Source of the DNA: a virus
IMG/VR virus record: IMGVR_UViG_3300046616_000300
Location: 1-43,998 of that record
Length of the DNA stretch: 43,998 nt
Strand: one strand, 5' to 3'
The notes beneath the pieces are model-generated. The model searched no databases. It was not told the DNA's origin and was given only the letters and a program-made list of their open reading frames with translations. The stretch's first letter is position 1, and every line of letters starts with the position of its first letter. The translations under genes and the position numbers were made by a program. Positions 22,742 through 31,148 of the stretch are shown in pieces.

Positions 22742-23494
22742 TCAGCTCCTTGCGATCAGTGAAACTGCGGGGAAGCCGCCGTGTGGAAGTTGGTTGTTGT
22801 CGCCGAAGCGCAATTTGCAGGACTTGAGCCCGCCCTTGCACTCGTCCTTGCTCAGGTCGCCGGTCGGGTTGTCGTCATCATCGAACATGGCCCCGCCGGT
22901 GTAGCCGCAGTTCGGCCCGCGGTATCCACCGGTCATAGCCCAATGGCAGAAGGTGGTCATCTGGCGCCCCGGCAACCCGTGATTGTCGATTTCACCCGGG
23001 GAGGAAAGCTCCCACTGCACAGCCTCGCCGTCCTCATTGGTTTTCTGGTCGATGTACCAGATTTCCAGCGCCTCTTGCGTGGGGTCAGCAGTCGGGTTGC
23101 CATTCGGAAAGTTCACCGCGTCCAGGTACTGCGCCATGGTTTCGCGGACTGTCAGCTGGAACTTCAACAGGTCGTCGAAGGCCAGACACAGCGCCGTGAT
23201 GCGCCCGTTGACGTTGCCAGTGCTGAAAACGGGTCGCGTTGCGCTGCCATTGCTGTCCGCGCCGATGCCCTCAATCTGCACTGGCCAGGCCGCGTACTCG
23301 TTGCCCTGCCACCAGATCGACTTGGCTGGCAGTTCGTCGACTGAACTCTCGTAGGCCAGCAGCTCGGCGGGCGTGTGCGGGATGGCGTGACCATGGAAGC
23401 GCAGCACATCGGCGCCGTATTCCGAGCCGTCAATTTCAAACAGCCGCACCTCCCCGCCGGGCTCCAGCTTCTGGATGTCCGTTATCAATGCCAT
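22742..23494 (-). CDS. L: minor tail protein L
   Basis: The protein has 250 residues from M-A-L-I-T-D-I-Q-K-L-E-P-G (ATG at 23494), the usual L start. The C-terminal domain has four spaced cysteines (F-C-H-W, N-C-G-Y, E-C-K-G, S-C-K-L), matching the conserved cysteines that hold an iron-sulfur cluster in lambda L. It is part of the tail tip between M and the J/K/I group. It ends 2 bases before the K start. Confidence 0.92.
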   Translation of the reverse strand: MALITDIQKLEPGGEVRLFEIDGSEYGADVLRFHGHAIPHTPAELLAYESSVDELPAKSIWWQGNEYAAWPVQIEGIGADSNGSATRPVFSTGNVNGRITALCLAFDDLLKFQLTVRETMAQYLDAVNFPNGNPTADPTQEALEIWYIDQKTNEDGEAVQWELSSPGEIDNHGLPGRQMTTFCHWAMTGGYRGPNCGYTGGAMFDDDDNPTGDLSKDECKGGLKSCKLRFGDNNQLPHGGFPAVSLIARS

Positions 23495-23505
23495 GCGGCA
23501 GTTCC

Positions 23506-23844
23506 TTATGGGTGAAAGGTTTGTTCGAGGATGCCGGTCAGGGCGTAGACGTCGCCGCCCTTGTGCGCAGACTTGTAGCCCGCGCACTTGTAGAGACCGA
23601 GTTCGCCGAGTGGCGGTGTCCACAGGAAGGCTTTCGCCCCCGCATGGCGATCGAGGAAGGCGATGATCTGCTTGATCGTGACGGCCTTGCCGGTGTAACT
23701 GAACGGCCAGGACTGGGATTTGTTGTTGATGCCGTCCGACACCGATTGGCTGTAGCTGTCGCCAAATTGCTTGGAGCGCACCCGCTGACTGATGTCGCCC
23801 TCGGCCCCTTTTTCGATCTGCCAGGTGAATCGCTCAAGCGCCAT
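23506..23844 (-). CDS. M: minor tail protein M
   Basis: The protein has 112 residues, the length of lambda M (109). It begins M-A-L-E-R-F-T-W and carries the family's F-G-D-S-Y-S-Q motif, W-P-F-S-Y-T-G, the Lys-Ala-F-L-W-T-P-P segment and a final T-F-H-P. It joins the tape measure and L in the tail tip. It lies 6 bases downstream of the tape-measure stop. Confidence 0.92.
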   Translation of the reverse strand: MALERFTWQIEKGAEGDISQRVRSKQFGDSYSQSVSDGINNKSQSWPFSYTGKAVTIKQIIAFLDRHAGAKAFLWTPPLGELGLYKCAGYKSAHKGGDVYALTGILEQTFHP

Positions 23845-23850
23845 AAATCG

Positions 23851-26838
23851 TCACCCTTTGATCGCTCTGGTAATGCTGCCGCCCTGCCCCAGATCCTTGC
23901 GCAGTAGCTGTCGATACTTCTGCTCGACGAAGTCGCCAAGCTCCTTGCCGAACTGCTGAAGCGACGGATCGCTGGAGGTTGCGCTGGTGCTGCCATCGCT
24001 GGCGACATTCACTTGCACGCTGATTTGCGTAGCGCCGCCACCGCCCATGGCTTGAATGCCAGCCCCGCCACCAGAGGTCAGTGGCGTAACGCTGCCACCA
24101 TTCGCCCCGGTCATGAGGAATGACCGGCCGCCCTCGTTATACAGCTCAGGCCCCAGCTCGTTGACCTCGTACAGCGAGTTTGCAGCGACCGGGCCGCCAG
24201 CAGCGCGGTAGCCAGAAAAATCAACATTCGTGTATCCGGCCTGGGTCGAGCCAGCCGAAACTGGAGCATCGCCGCCGCCGAAGTACGCACTGGCGGCAGT
24301 GCTGGCAAGACTCGAAAGGAGCCCGGAAGCCGCCTGCCTTGTCGCAATGCGCGCCATGTCGGCCAATATCGACTTGGTGAAGTCGGAAAACGCGAACTTG
24401 CCTGATATGGCGAAGTTCGCGACTGCGTCCTCCATTCCGCTGAAAGCATTGGTGAACAGACTTTTCGTCTGCCCGGCCACGTCGCGCGCCGACTCCAGGT
24501 AGTTCTGCCACGCCGACGATGCGCCGGCGCTCCAGTCGCCCTGAGCGGTGGTCATGTCGTCGTAATTGGACTGCACGGTGTCGTGCAGATCCTGCTGAGT
24601 GGCTTTGAGCGCGGCCAGCTTTTGGGTGTACTCGTCGAGGCTCATGCCACGCGAGCCGTCGCCGTACTGGTTGGCCAACTCTAGGCTCTGCTGGTTGAAG
24701 CGGTCGTCGATTCCGTTTTGCTGGTCCGTCAGCCCGCGCTGCCGGTCACCCTGGCCAAGACCAGATGCAGCCCGCAATCCCTGCTGCCGAAGCGTGTTGA
24801 CCTGTTGCTGCAGGGCGCTGGTGTAGGTGTTGACCGCCAGTGTCTGCTTGTCGGTGCGCTCCTTTTCCTTCAGTGCGAGCACAGCTAGCTCTGAATCAGC
24901 ATCCTTCTGAGCCTTGACCATCGCCTGACGTGCATCGGCGATCTTCTGGTCCAGTTCGATGCCCTGGACGGCCGTGGTGGTCTTCTTGGCTTTGGCTGTT
25001 TCGAGGGCGGATATCTCGGCCTCGAAGGCTGCGGCCACATCCGCGCTTTCCTGCTTGATCAGCGCGGCGCTTCGCGCGGCATAGTCTTCATGGGATACCA
25101 GGCCGGCCTTCTGCGCCGCGTCCAGTTCCTTCTGGGCGTTTTTGTAGTCGGTGACGATGTCGGCCAGGTTGTTCTTGGCGTTGTTGAAGCCGGTTAGATC
25201 GACCTGCGAACCGGCTCCTTTCGGATCCTTGAACTGGTCGTTTATGTTCGCCAGGTTCTTGTCGATCGCCGCTTGATTCAGGCGCGGATCGTTCGGCGCG
25301 ACCCTGCGAATGTCTTCGAGCTGCCGCTTGTACTCCTTGATCGCCTCAGTGCGCTTCTGCTCATTCGTCCATGAAGACTTGGTCAGTGCATCAACCTTTG
25401 CCATCGACGAGACAGCGTCACCTTGGGCTTTCGCCTGCTCCCCTTCCCATTTGGCGATGTCAGCCTGGGCGGCCTTTTCATCCTCCAGCATGTTCAGCCG
25501 ATTGCGTCTGAACTCGATCAGGGCATCCTTAGACTTTTGGCTTTGAAACAAGCCGTCCATATTCTCTGCATCACGGAGATCGTTTTGCGCTGTCTCGATT
25601 TCCGAGTTTATGTCGCGGCGCCCGATGTTCTTCAGGTTGTCCGCGGCGCGTGCGACAGCGTTGTAACCCTTTTCCCAGAAGCTCAGGTTTTCGAGAATCC
25701 TCGGCGTGCGCTCGTTAATGGCATCCGCGTACTGTTCCGTCGCCAGCTTCACCGCGCCAGCGTGATCGCCTTGCTCTTCCAGTGCTGCGATCTGCGAGTA
25801 AACCGAGGCCGTCAGGTAGTGGTACTGCTCATTCAGCGCAGCGGACGCCTTAACCGGGTCGTCTGCCAGTTTGGAGAACTCAGCAACAGTTTCGCTGACG
25901 GCCTTGCCGGTCGCTTCCTGCATGGACACGGCAGCCTGGGTGATGCTGGTGAAACTCTCCCCCGCGATCTTGCCGTTGCCGGCCAGAAGGGCCAGAACCT
26001 CAGCAGCCTGCCCGGTCGTGCCGACAGTGGCGCTCACTTGCCGCGCCATCTCGCCCAGTTGCCCAGCACTTACACCGGCGTAGTTGCCAGTCAGGATCAG
26101 CGACTTGTTGTAGCTGTTCTGCTCTTCGCTGCCCTTGTAATAGGCGTATGCGAGCACACCCACGGCGGCGGTGGCCAGCGCGAGCGGCCCAAGAATGGCG
26201 AGCAACCCAGCAGCCCCCTCGCCTGCACCGGCGCCCAACTGAGCGACCGCACGAACACCGCTACCCCAGTCACCCGAGGACAGGGCATTCCCCAACTGAA
26301 TAACGTTTTCCTGCGCCTGGCGGGTACCGAGGCGAAGCTTGTCGAATCCGGTGGCAGTCTTTTCGAGCTTGGCGTAATCCTTATCAATCTTGCTCAGCGC
26401 GGAGTTGTACTGATCTTGGCTGATGCGACCAGCATCCAGATGCTTACCCAGTTGCTCGACCTGGCTGTCCAGCTTGGCCATGGCCGCGCGGGCTGGATCG
26501 ATTGCACCCAGTAGGCTGTTCAGGGCCTTCTGTTCGTCCAGCGTGGACTTGGCCAGCGCTGCCTGCTGCTTGTCGAGTTGCGCGGAGATCTTGGTGAACT
26601 CAACCTCGCCATAGGCGCCGGTCTTGGTCAGCTTCGCCAGGCTCTCGCGTTGCTTGGCCAGCTCCTGCGTGGTGGTCGCGCCTTTTGATAGCGACTTCTC
26701 CAGCGCCTGCATTTCGTTCATCAGGCCGACGGCGGACTGCTCAGCGCGATCACCGGCCTTCGTCAGCTTGTCGAGATCGGTCGCAGCGTTGGCGGCATCA
26801 GCCGAATCGACCTTGATGCCGAGTTCTGCAATGTTCAT
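23851..26838 (-). CDS. H: tape measure protein H
   Basis: The protein has 995 residues. The N-terminal ~170 residues form coiled coil, followed by a hydrophobic segment at about 208-234 (G-L-L-A-I-L-G-P-L-A-L-A-T-A-A-V-G-V). Long helical stretches run from about 420 to 700. The C-terminal part (S-G-M-E-D-A-V-A-N-F-A-I-S-G-K-F-A-F-S-D-F) is the lambda H C-terminal domain. It sets tail length and is ejected with DNA; the length predicts about 150 nm. The start has an AAGGTG site. It is preceded by the G/GT frameshift pair, as usual. Confidence 0.95.
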   Translation of the reverse strand: MNIAELGIKVDSADAANAATDLDKLTKAGDRAEQSAVGLMNEMQALEKSLSKGATTTQELAKQRESLAKLTKTGAYGEVEFTKISAQLDKQQAALAKSTLDEQKALNSLLGAIDPARAAMAKLDSQVEQLGKHLDAGRISQDQYNSALSKIDKDYAKLEKTATGFDKLRLGTRQAQENVIQLGNALSSGDWGSGVRAVAQLGAGAGEGAAGLLAILGPLALATAAVGVLAYAYYKGSEEQNSYNKSLILTGNYAGVSAGQLGEMARQVSATVGTTGQAAEVLALLAGNGKIAGESFTSITQAAVSMQEATGKAVSETVAEFSKLADDPVKASAALNEQYHYLTASVYSQIAALEEQGDHAGAVKLATEQYADAINERTPRILENLSFWEKGYNAVARAADNLKNIGRRDINSEIETAQNDLRDAENMDGLFQSQKSKDALIEFRRNRLNMLEDEKAAQADIAKWEGEQAKAQGDAVSSMAKVDALTKSSWTNEQKRTEAIKEYKRQLEDIRRVAPNDPRLNQAAIDKNLANINDQFKDPKGAGSQVDLTGFNNAKNNLADIVTDYKNAQKELDAAQKAGLVSHEDYAARSAALIKQESADVAAAFEAEISALETAKAKKTTTAVQGIELDQKIADARQAMVKAQKDADSELAVLALKEKERTDKQTLAVNTYTSALQQQVNTLRQQGLRAASGLGQGDRQRGLTDQQNGIDDRFNQQSLELANQYGDGSRGMSLDEYTQKLAALKATQQDLHDTVQSNYDDMTTAQGDWSAGASSAWQNYLESARDVAGQTKSLFTNAFSGMEDAVANFAISGKFAFSDFTKSILADMARIATRQAASGLLSSLASTAASAYFGGGDAPVSAGSTQAGYTNVDFSGYRAAGGPVAANSLYEVNELGPELYNEGGRSFLMTGANGGSVTPLTSGGGAGIQAMGGGGATQISVQVNVASDGSTSATSSDPSLQQFGKELGDFVEQKYRQLLRKDLGQGGSITRAIKG

Positions 26839-26865
26839 CGACTCACCTTGAATATGTGCCCGTTT

Positions 26866-27189
26866 TCACGGGCTGTTGTCACGGGCGTCAGCCATAACCG
26901 CGATGGCTTCCGACTCCATAACGCGGATGTCCTGAAACACACCGGGGCGATCCTTCGCCGGAATGCCGACGAGCTTCATCACGCTGGGCAGAACGCCGTA
27001 ATCGAGACCGGTTGCGCCGCACGCACCGGTACGCCACTGAGTCCCCATCGAGTCCATGACGAGGAAAGACGGCCAGTTGTCCGGCCAGACTTCAATGGAG
27101 TCATCGATATCTAAAGGAGAAAGCCCAAATACCGAAAGGACATCGGAGTCAGTGGTCTGCTCGTACAGCGCGCGTGCGACGTCGGTCAG
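26866..27189 (-). CDS. T extension of the tail assembly chaperone (GT), made by -1 frameshift; DUF1799-like
   Basis: A 107-codon open frame overlaps the end of G in the -1 frame and lacks a usable start of its own until an internal ATG at 27057. It begins L-T-D-V-A-R-A-L-Y-E-Q and contains W-P-D-N-W-P and W-R-T-G-A-C-G-A-T-G-L-D-Y, typical of the T half of siphophage chaperones (DUF1799-like). Entering this frame at the GGGAAAC heptamer would give a GT product of about 234 residues. In lambda the T part binds the tape measure and G binds the tail tube subunit, and neither is in the virion. H starts 27 bases past the end. Confidence 0.85.
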   Translation of the reverse strand: MTDVARALYEQTTDSDVLSVFGLSPLDIDDSIEVWPDNWPSFLVMDSMGTQWRTGACGATGLDYGVLPSVMKLVGIPAKDRPGVFQDIRVMESEAIAVMADARDNSP

Positions 27190-27569
27190 TTTCCCAGGCG
27201 GGCTTTACCGAACGCTTCGCTATAGGCCTTCACGACAGCGTCTGACACGCCAATGCAACTCTTCACCAGGGCAGTGATCGACTCGTCACTGAGTTTGTCA
27301 CCGAAGCCCCAAGACACGACCAGATCCTTGATCTGTTCGACACCTTGCTCGACTTCGGCTGCAGTGATTTCCACAAGGGTTGGCTCCGTCCCTTTGAAGC
27401 GTTCGCCGAGATCGCTTGCCTTCTGCTTCCAACTGTCGAAGAGCTCAGCCAAAGCAGTGCGGTCGCGATACTTGAACGTGAACGGAACCATTGCCGGGTT
27501 GCCACCTACCTGCGGAATAGGCACATCGACGGTAAACGTCGGCTTCGGTGCGATGGAAAACTTTGCCAT
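27186..27569 (-). CDS. G: tail assembly chaperone G
   Basis: The protein has 127 residues (lambda G has 140). It lies between the major tail protein and the tape measure. The C-terminal half is helical and acidic, as in other siphophage G chaperones. It ends G-K-A-R-L-G-N and TGA, with the stop directly after a slippery heptamer. Most ribosomes should make G; a minority should shift to make GT. An AAGGA site precedes the ATG. Confidence 0.88.
   Translation of the reverse strand: MAKFSIAPKPTFTVDVPIPQVGGNPAMVPFTFKYRDRTALAELFDSWKQKASDLGERFKGTEPTLVEITAAEVEQGVEQIKDLVVSWGFGDKLSDESITALVKSCIGVSDAVVKAYSEAFGKARLGN
27189..27195 (-). promoter_or_regulatory. programmed -1 ribosomal frameshift site GGGAAAC (G/GT)
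   Basis: On the minus strand the heptamer G-GGA-AAC sits in the G frame in the canonical X-XXY-YYZ phase, with the TGA stop (27188-27186) directly after it. Slipping back by one base continues in the T frame with CTG-ACC-GAC. Lambda uses GGGAAAG at the same place. Confidence 0.88.
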
Positions 27570-27578
27570 GAGAATTCC

Positions 27579-28226
27579 TTACGACAGGTAGCGGGTGGGT
27601 TCAGCCTGCAACGCCAGGTTGACTGTGCGGGTCAGCAGGTTGTTGCGCGATACCGCCGGCTGCTTCGAGAACGAGGTGTACGCGCCGTAGAGAACGGTAT
27701 CGGTACCTGGAAGGTTCATCCGTGCAGCCTGGATCTTCTTGCCCGCATCTGCTGCGAGCAGCACAGCGTTAAAAGCCTGGGCCGGATCATCGGCAATGGT
27801 CAGCGCCATGCTCGCAGCAGATTTATCAGTCGGGATTTGCTTGCCTTGGTCGTCTTCGAGGAAAACCACATCCAGGTAGTTTTGCTCTCCACCGGAGAAC
27901 GCGACGTCGGTCACTTGCGGGATCTGCACCCAAGTGAGGACCTTCTTGAGAGTGCCAACACCACCGCCAGCCGGATAAACCTGGATGTCGGACGTATCGA
28001 TGCCTTCGAGAGTGGTCGCCATTGCAGTGGCCGCTTTGACTCGCACTACACGGTTGTTCAGGCGGCTCCAGCCAGCAGTGACCAAGACGATGTCACCTGC
28101 TGCCAATGTGCTGCCTACCACGGTGGCAACTGCTTCTGTGGCATTGGACATCGCAGTGAATGGCAGCTCGGCGGCGTAGGTGGCACCGTGCTGGATAGTT
28201 GCGCCGTTGGGGAGTTTGTAGCCCAT
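27579..28226 (-). CDS. V: major tail (tube) protein V
   Basis: The protein has 215 residues from the ATG at 28226 (M-G-Y-K-L-P-N-G). It is beta-rich with the N-terminal P-N-G-A-T-I-Q-H-G and the central I-Q-V-Y-P-A-G-G-G-V-G pattern of siphophage tail tube subunits. Its place between tail terminator and G chaperone is the standard one. It forms the tube hexamers stacked along the tape measure. It begins after an in-operon hairpin, with a GAGGAAAAA site. Confidence 0.85.
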   Translation of the reverse strand: MGYKLPNGATIQHGATYAAELPFTAMSNATEAVATVVGSTLAAGDIVLVTAGWSRLNNRVVRVKAATAMATTLEGIDTSDIQVYPAGGGVGTLKKVLTWVQIPQVTDVAFSGGEQNYLDVVFLEDDQGKQIPTDKSAASMALTIADDPAQAFNAVLLAADAGKKIQAARMNLPGTDTVLYGAYTSFSKQPAVSRNNLLTRTVNLALQAEPTRYLS

Positions 28227-28295
28227 TGGTTTTTCCTCTTTGCAGAAATGACAAACCCCGCTCAATGGCGGGTTCCGGGTTGCCCAACGGGCGAA

Positions 28296-28712
28296 TTAGT
28301 TGGTGTCGGCGCGGTACATGAACGAGACAGGCACGGTAAAGGTGGTGTCATCAGAAATGCCTGGTCCAGGGTCAACCGGCGTCATGGTCACGACGGTCAG
28401 CGCACCCTTCGTGTTGCGCTCGTACAGCGGGAACAGTGCGGCAATCTGATCAGCCAGCGCGCCGGCGGCGCCGCGGTATTTGCCCGAAGGCGTCACGATG
28501 CTGACCTGAAATACGCCGGTGTATAGCTTGTGGTCGCCGCCGAGCGTGTTGCTGGCGGTGTCGGCTGGCAGCGTAAACGCCTTCAAGTAAGTGTCGCCGT
28601 TGCCTGGCGTGTAGGCCTCGTTCTCGACGACGACCTTCAGCGGTACCGGCAAGGCTTTCGCCCAGCTGATCAGCTTGGTTTCGAAGATCGACGCGATGAT
28701 GTTGTGGCTCAT
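28296..28712 (-). CDS. tail terminator-like protein (DUF4128/U type)
   Basis: The protein has 138 residues. It starts with a helix (I-I-A-S-I-F-E-T-K-L-I-S-W-A-K) and continues as a mixed fold with Y-T-G-V-F-Q-V-S-I-V-T-P and G-A-L-A-D-Q-I-A-A-L-F-P, the pattern of DUF4128/tail-terminator proteins. These close the tail tube at the head-proximal end. Its ATG overlaps the preceding stop (ATGA). The position before V supports the call. Confidence 0.75.
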   Translation of the reverse strand: MSHNIIASIFETKLISWAKALPVPLKVVVENEAYTPGNGDTYLKAFTLPADTASNTLGGDHKLYTGVFQVSIVTPSGKYRGAAGALADQIAALFPLYERNTKGALTVVTMTPVDPGPGISDDTTFTVPVSFMYRADTN

Positions 28713-29305
28713 ACCTGGTTGTTCCTGATGGCCTCCTGCACGATCTGCTGGAAGCGGGCCATGGTGATGCGGACCATGCCGGCGGGTGCCTGAGTCGAAT
28801 GCCCGAACTCGAGCGGAATCGCATACGGTAGGTTGTTGATGAGGTACGCAGTCTGGCCGGCGTTGAAGTCGCTGACTGCCGAGACCAGCGCGGCGATCGT
28901 CTCTTGTCCACCTGGGTCAACCTCATCGAAAGTGACGTTCTCGACGACATCAATCGAAAGGTGCCAATTGGCCCGGAAGCGCCCGCCGACGTAGCCTTCA
29001 GGGGCAAGGATGTCCATGCCGTCGTTCAACTTACGGCCCGGTTTGAGGCGACCCGCTTTCGTCAGGTTGGCCGGATCGCTACGCAGGTCACTGTTGTGAT
29101 CATCTACGGCCTTGTTGTACTGACTCGCCACAGCGTTCTGCGCCCAGATCTCAGGGTTCCCTACTGGCGACATGCGGATAACGCTGCTGCCGACCTCGAT
29201 GATGATCTCGCGCAAGCTGGCGTCGATGGCTTCCGTGGCCTGTGCAGCGAACTCGGCGAGACTCAGCGCGAAGCTACCGGACTGGCCGGAGCCAGCGCGA
29301 CTCAT
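28709..29305 (-). CDS. HK97 gp10-like neck/tail-completion protein
   Basis: The protein has 198 residues. The features are an early helical segment (R-E-I-I-I-E-V-G-S-S-V-I-R-M-S-P-V), F-R-A-N-W-H and the C-terminal L-P-Y-A-I-P-L-E-F-G-H-S-x-Q-A-P-A-G-M-V. The last is close to the typical end block of HK97 gp10-type proteins (Y-A-x-x-x-E-x-G). It helps join head and tail. Both ends overlap neighbours by 4 bases, so translation is coupled. Confidence 0.78.
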   Translation of the reverse strand: MSRAGSGQSGSFALSLAEFAAQATEAIDASLREIIIEVGSSVIRMSPVGNPEIWAQNAVASQYNKAVDDHNSDLRSDPANLTKAGRLKPGRKLNDGMDILAPEGYVGGRFRANWHLSIDVVENVTFDEVDPGGQETIAALVSAVSDFNAGQTAYLINNLPYAIPLEFGHSTQAPAGMVRITMARFQQIVQEAIRNNQV

Positions 29306-29670
29306 GACCGCACCTGCAATTCGTACAGAATCGGCGTGCCCGCTGGGTTGATCTCTTTCAGTGGTGGAACAATTGACCAGGTGCGCCCCTGGGCGATGAC
29401 CTTGTTCAGCAGATCAGGCGCCCACGCAAGCCCCTGCGCGGCGATTTTGAGTTTCTTGTCGCCCTGCTTGATCAGGCTGTTGTTCTGGAATTCTTGGCCG
29501 GTGAAGTCGAGCAAAATGCCTTGGGCGGTCTGCTCAGTGATGGTGTCGGGTGGCGCGGTCCCGGTTTCGGGGTCGTACTCGCCGATAGTGGTCGCACGGA
29601 TGGTCACGGGTTGGCCGAACTCTGTGATCATCTCCAGAGCCATCACGGCCATTTCGTCGTAAAAGGCCAT
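29302..29670 (-). CDS. head-closure / head-tail joining protein
   Basis: The protein has 122 residues from the ATG at 29670 (TGGAG site). It has the beta-barrel pattern of head-closure proteins: G-Q-P-V-T-I-R, Q-G-I-L-L-D-F-T, a central K-L-K-I-A-A-Q-G-L-A and a final Y-E-L-Q-V-R-S. It sits between the connector (29961-30464) and the gp10-like gene, where the stopper or closure protein is expected. The start follows a 7-bp hairpin at 29694-29713. Confidence 0.7.
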   Translation of the reverse strand: MAFYDEMAVMALEMITEFGQPVTIRATTIGEYDPETGTAPPDTITEQTAQGILLDFTGQEFQNNSLIKQGDKKLKIAAQGLAWAPDLLNKVIAQGRTWSIVPPLKEINPAGTPILYELQVRS

Positions 29671-29723
29671 AGTGTGGACTCCAGATGTGAGAAGCCCAGC
29701 GCAGTGGCTGGGCATGCATTCGA

Positions 29724-29924
29724 TTACTCTCGATCAGGGTCCGATTTTTGCCGCTTCAAAAAACCAGCTTTCTGCAGCCAAATATCCAACATCCGATCCG
29801 CATAATCAGCAGCTTCGAGTGCTGCAGCTGCCGGGTTCAAGTCGCTTTTTGCGATAATAATTGCCCCTAAAGCTTCCTGGCTATACCGCATCCATGCTTC
29901 AAGTTTTGGCGGAAAATCTGCCAT
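29724..29924 (-). CDS. hypothetical protein in the connector region (66 aa)
   Basis: The protein has 66 residues with a clear TGGAG ribosome binding site. It is helical and charged (P-P-K-L-E-A-W-M-R-Y-S-Q-E-A-L-G). I do not recognise a family. It lies between the connector and head-closure genes on the late strand. A small gene here could be an accessory neck component or a recent insertion, and sequence alone does not decide. Confidence 0.65.
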   Translation of the reverse strand: MADFPPKLEAWMRYSQEALGAIIIAKSDLNPAAAALEAADYADRMLDIWLQKAGFLKRQKSDPDRE

Positions 29925-29960
29925 TTTAGAACTCCATTCTATTGAAGTTCGAAACGTACT

Positions 29961-30464
29961 CTAAGCACGAACAGCAAACAACCCGCGCCGCTGCAGGTAA
30001 TCAGCAAACTGCGTGGCGCTCGGCCGGTCCGGCGCCGCCGGCAGCAGCCGGCCGCTTGTGTTCGGAATCGTTGCGTACTCGCGAGTTACTGCACCTTCGA
30101 CACGCTCCAACGTCACTGCGCCTTTGCGCTTCTCGATCGGATCAATATCGTCCTGATGGATTTCGGCAGCCAAAGCCATCTGCCCGTACTGGATGCGGGC
30201 CGGTAGGTAGTTGTCTGGCTTGATCTCATAATCCAGTTCGACACCGCGGCGCGGCCAAGCCAATGCCTGTTCGCTGTCCGTCTTGCGCCCCTTCCAGGTC
30301 TTGCCATCCATCGCCAAGGCGGCCCGGCGCAGCAGTGCTTCTTGCGCAGACTCGTCCGCCGGGATGGTCACGCCGAACTTACCGGCGTACATGACCAGGT
30401 CCGCGGCGCTCGCGTAGCTTTCGGCGTCAGGCTTGCCGGTGCCGTCCTCGATGATGAGTGTCAT
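29961..30464 (-). CDS. head-tail connector protein (annotated family: putative DnaT-like ssDNA-binding)
   Basis: The protein has 167 residues. It starts I-I-E-D-G-T-G-K-P-D-A-E-S-Y and includes W-K-G-R-K-T-D-S-E-Q-A-L-A-W-P-R-R-G and G-Q-M-A-L-A-A-E-I. This is the pattern of the phage family often labelled 'DnaT-like ssDNA-binding', whose members lie in head-tail connector positions and are better seen as adaptor proteins. The ribosome binding site is weak. Confidence 0.75.
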   Translation of the reverse strand: MTLIIEDGTGKPDAESYASAADLVMYAGKFGVTIPADESAQEALLRRAALAMDGKTWKGRKTDSEQALAWPRRGVELDYEIKPDNYLPARIQYGQMALAAEIHQDDIDPIEKRKGAVTLERVEGAVTREYATIPNTSGRLLPAAPDRPSATQFADYLQRRGLFAVRA

Positions 30465-30526
30465 GGATCAACTCGCTGGAATGAGCTTTGAATGATTGGG
30501 CGTCAGTGATGCTGACACCCGCAGTA

Positions 30527-31099
30527 TCACGCCTTGGACAGATCAGCGACGAGCTTTTCCAAGGATTCTTTCGATGCATTGGCGCGGTAGGTCACGCCAG
30601 CAGCATCGAGCTTAGTCTTCAGAGACTCGACTTCCAGGCCTTCGCTCGCTTTCAGCTCGGCGAGCTCACTGCGCAGCGTCTCGTTCTCCGCAGCAAGGTC
30701 GTCGCGCGCACCGGCCAGATCGATCATCTGAAGACGGATGCCATCAAGCGCATGAAACAGGCGGATTGCGAGTTCACCGGCTTCCGGCTTTTCAATCTCG
30801 CCAGCGTCGAGCCCGTCAATGACGGCGCGGACCGTTTCGCTTTCGATGCGCAGCTTGCTGATCAGGTCTTCCAGTTCAGCCTGGTTGTTACCAGCACCAA
30901 CAACCAGCACCCGGCGTGACTCCATTTCCTTCAAAGTCACTTCGACGCCAATGCTCTCGTAGGCATCAACCACGCTCGGCCAGTCGCCAACCACCAGCAC
31001 GCTGGTCACGCCGGCTTCTGGTCGTTCGAAGTGCTCTGGGTTTCGGTAACGCTTTTGCGGATCAAAATCCGACTTCTGAGCGGAATAGATGAGTTCCAT
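30527..31099 (-). CDS. structural-region protein with C-terminal HeH/SAP-like segment
   Basis: The protein has 190 residues from the ATG at 31099 (GGAG site). The N-terminal part opens M-E-L-I-Y-S-A-Q-K-S-D-F-D. The middle is a long acidic coiled coil (D-L-A-A-E-N-E-T-L-R-S-E-L-A-E-L). The last 35 residues (L-K-T-K-L-D-A-A-G-V-T-Y and S-K-E-S-L-E-K-L-V-A-D-L) match the short HeH/SAP-like helix-extended-loop-helix pattern. It lies between capsid and connector. A virion or assembly role is inferred from position. Confidence 0.7.
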   Translation of the reverse strand: MELIYSAQKSDFDPQKRYRNPEHFERPEAGVTSVLVVGDWPSVVDAYESIGVEVTLKEMESRRVLVVGAGNNQAELEDLISKLRIESETVRAVIDGLDAGEIEKPEAGELAIRLFHALDGIRLQMIDLAGARDDLAAENETLRSELAELKASEGLEVESLKTKLDAAGVTYRANASKESLEKLVADLSKA

Positions 31100-31148
31100 G
31101 AATATCTCCAGGGCGACCACTAATGGTCGCCCGTTACGAGTAGGCCGA

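Noticed and set aside
26866-27057. A separate 63-residue gene starting at 27057
   Set aside because: The frame is open well upstream to the end of G, and the GGGAAAC slippery site explains it as the C-terminal part of GT.
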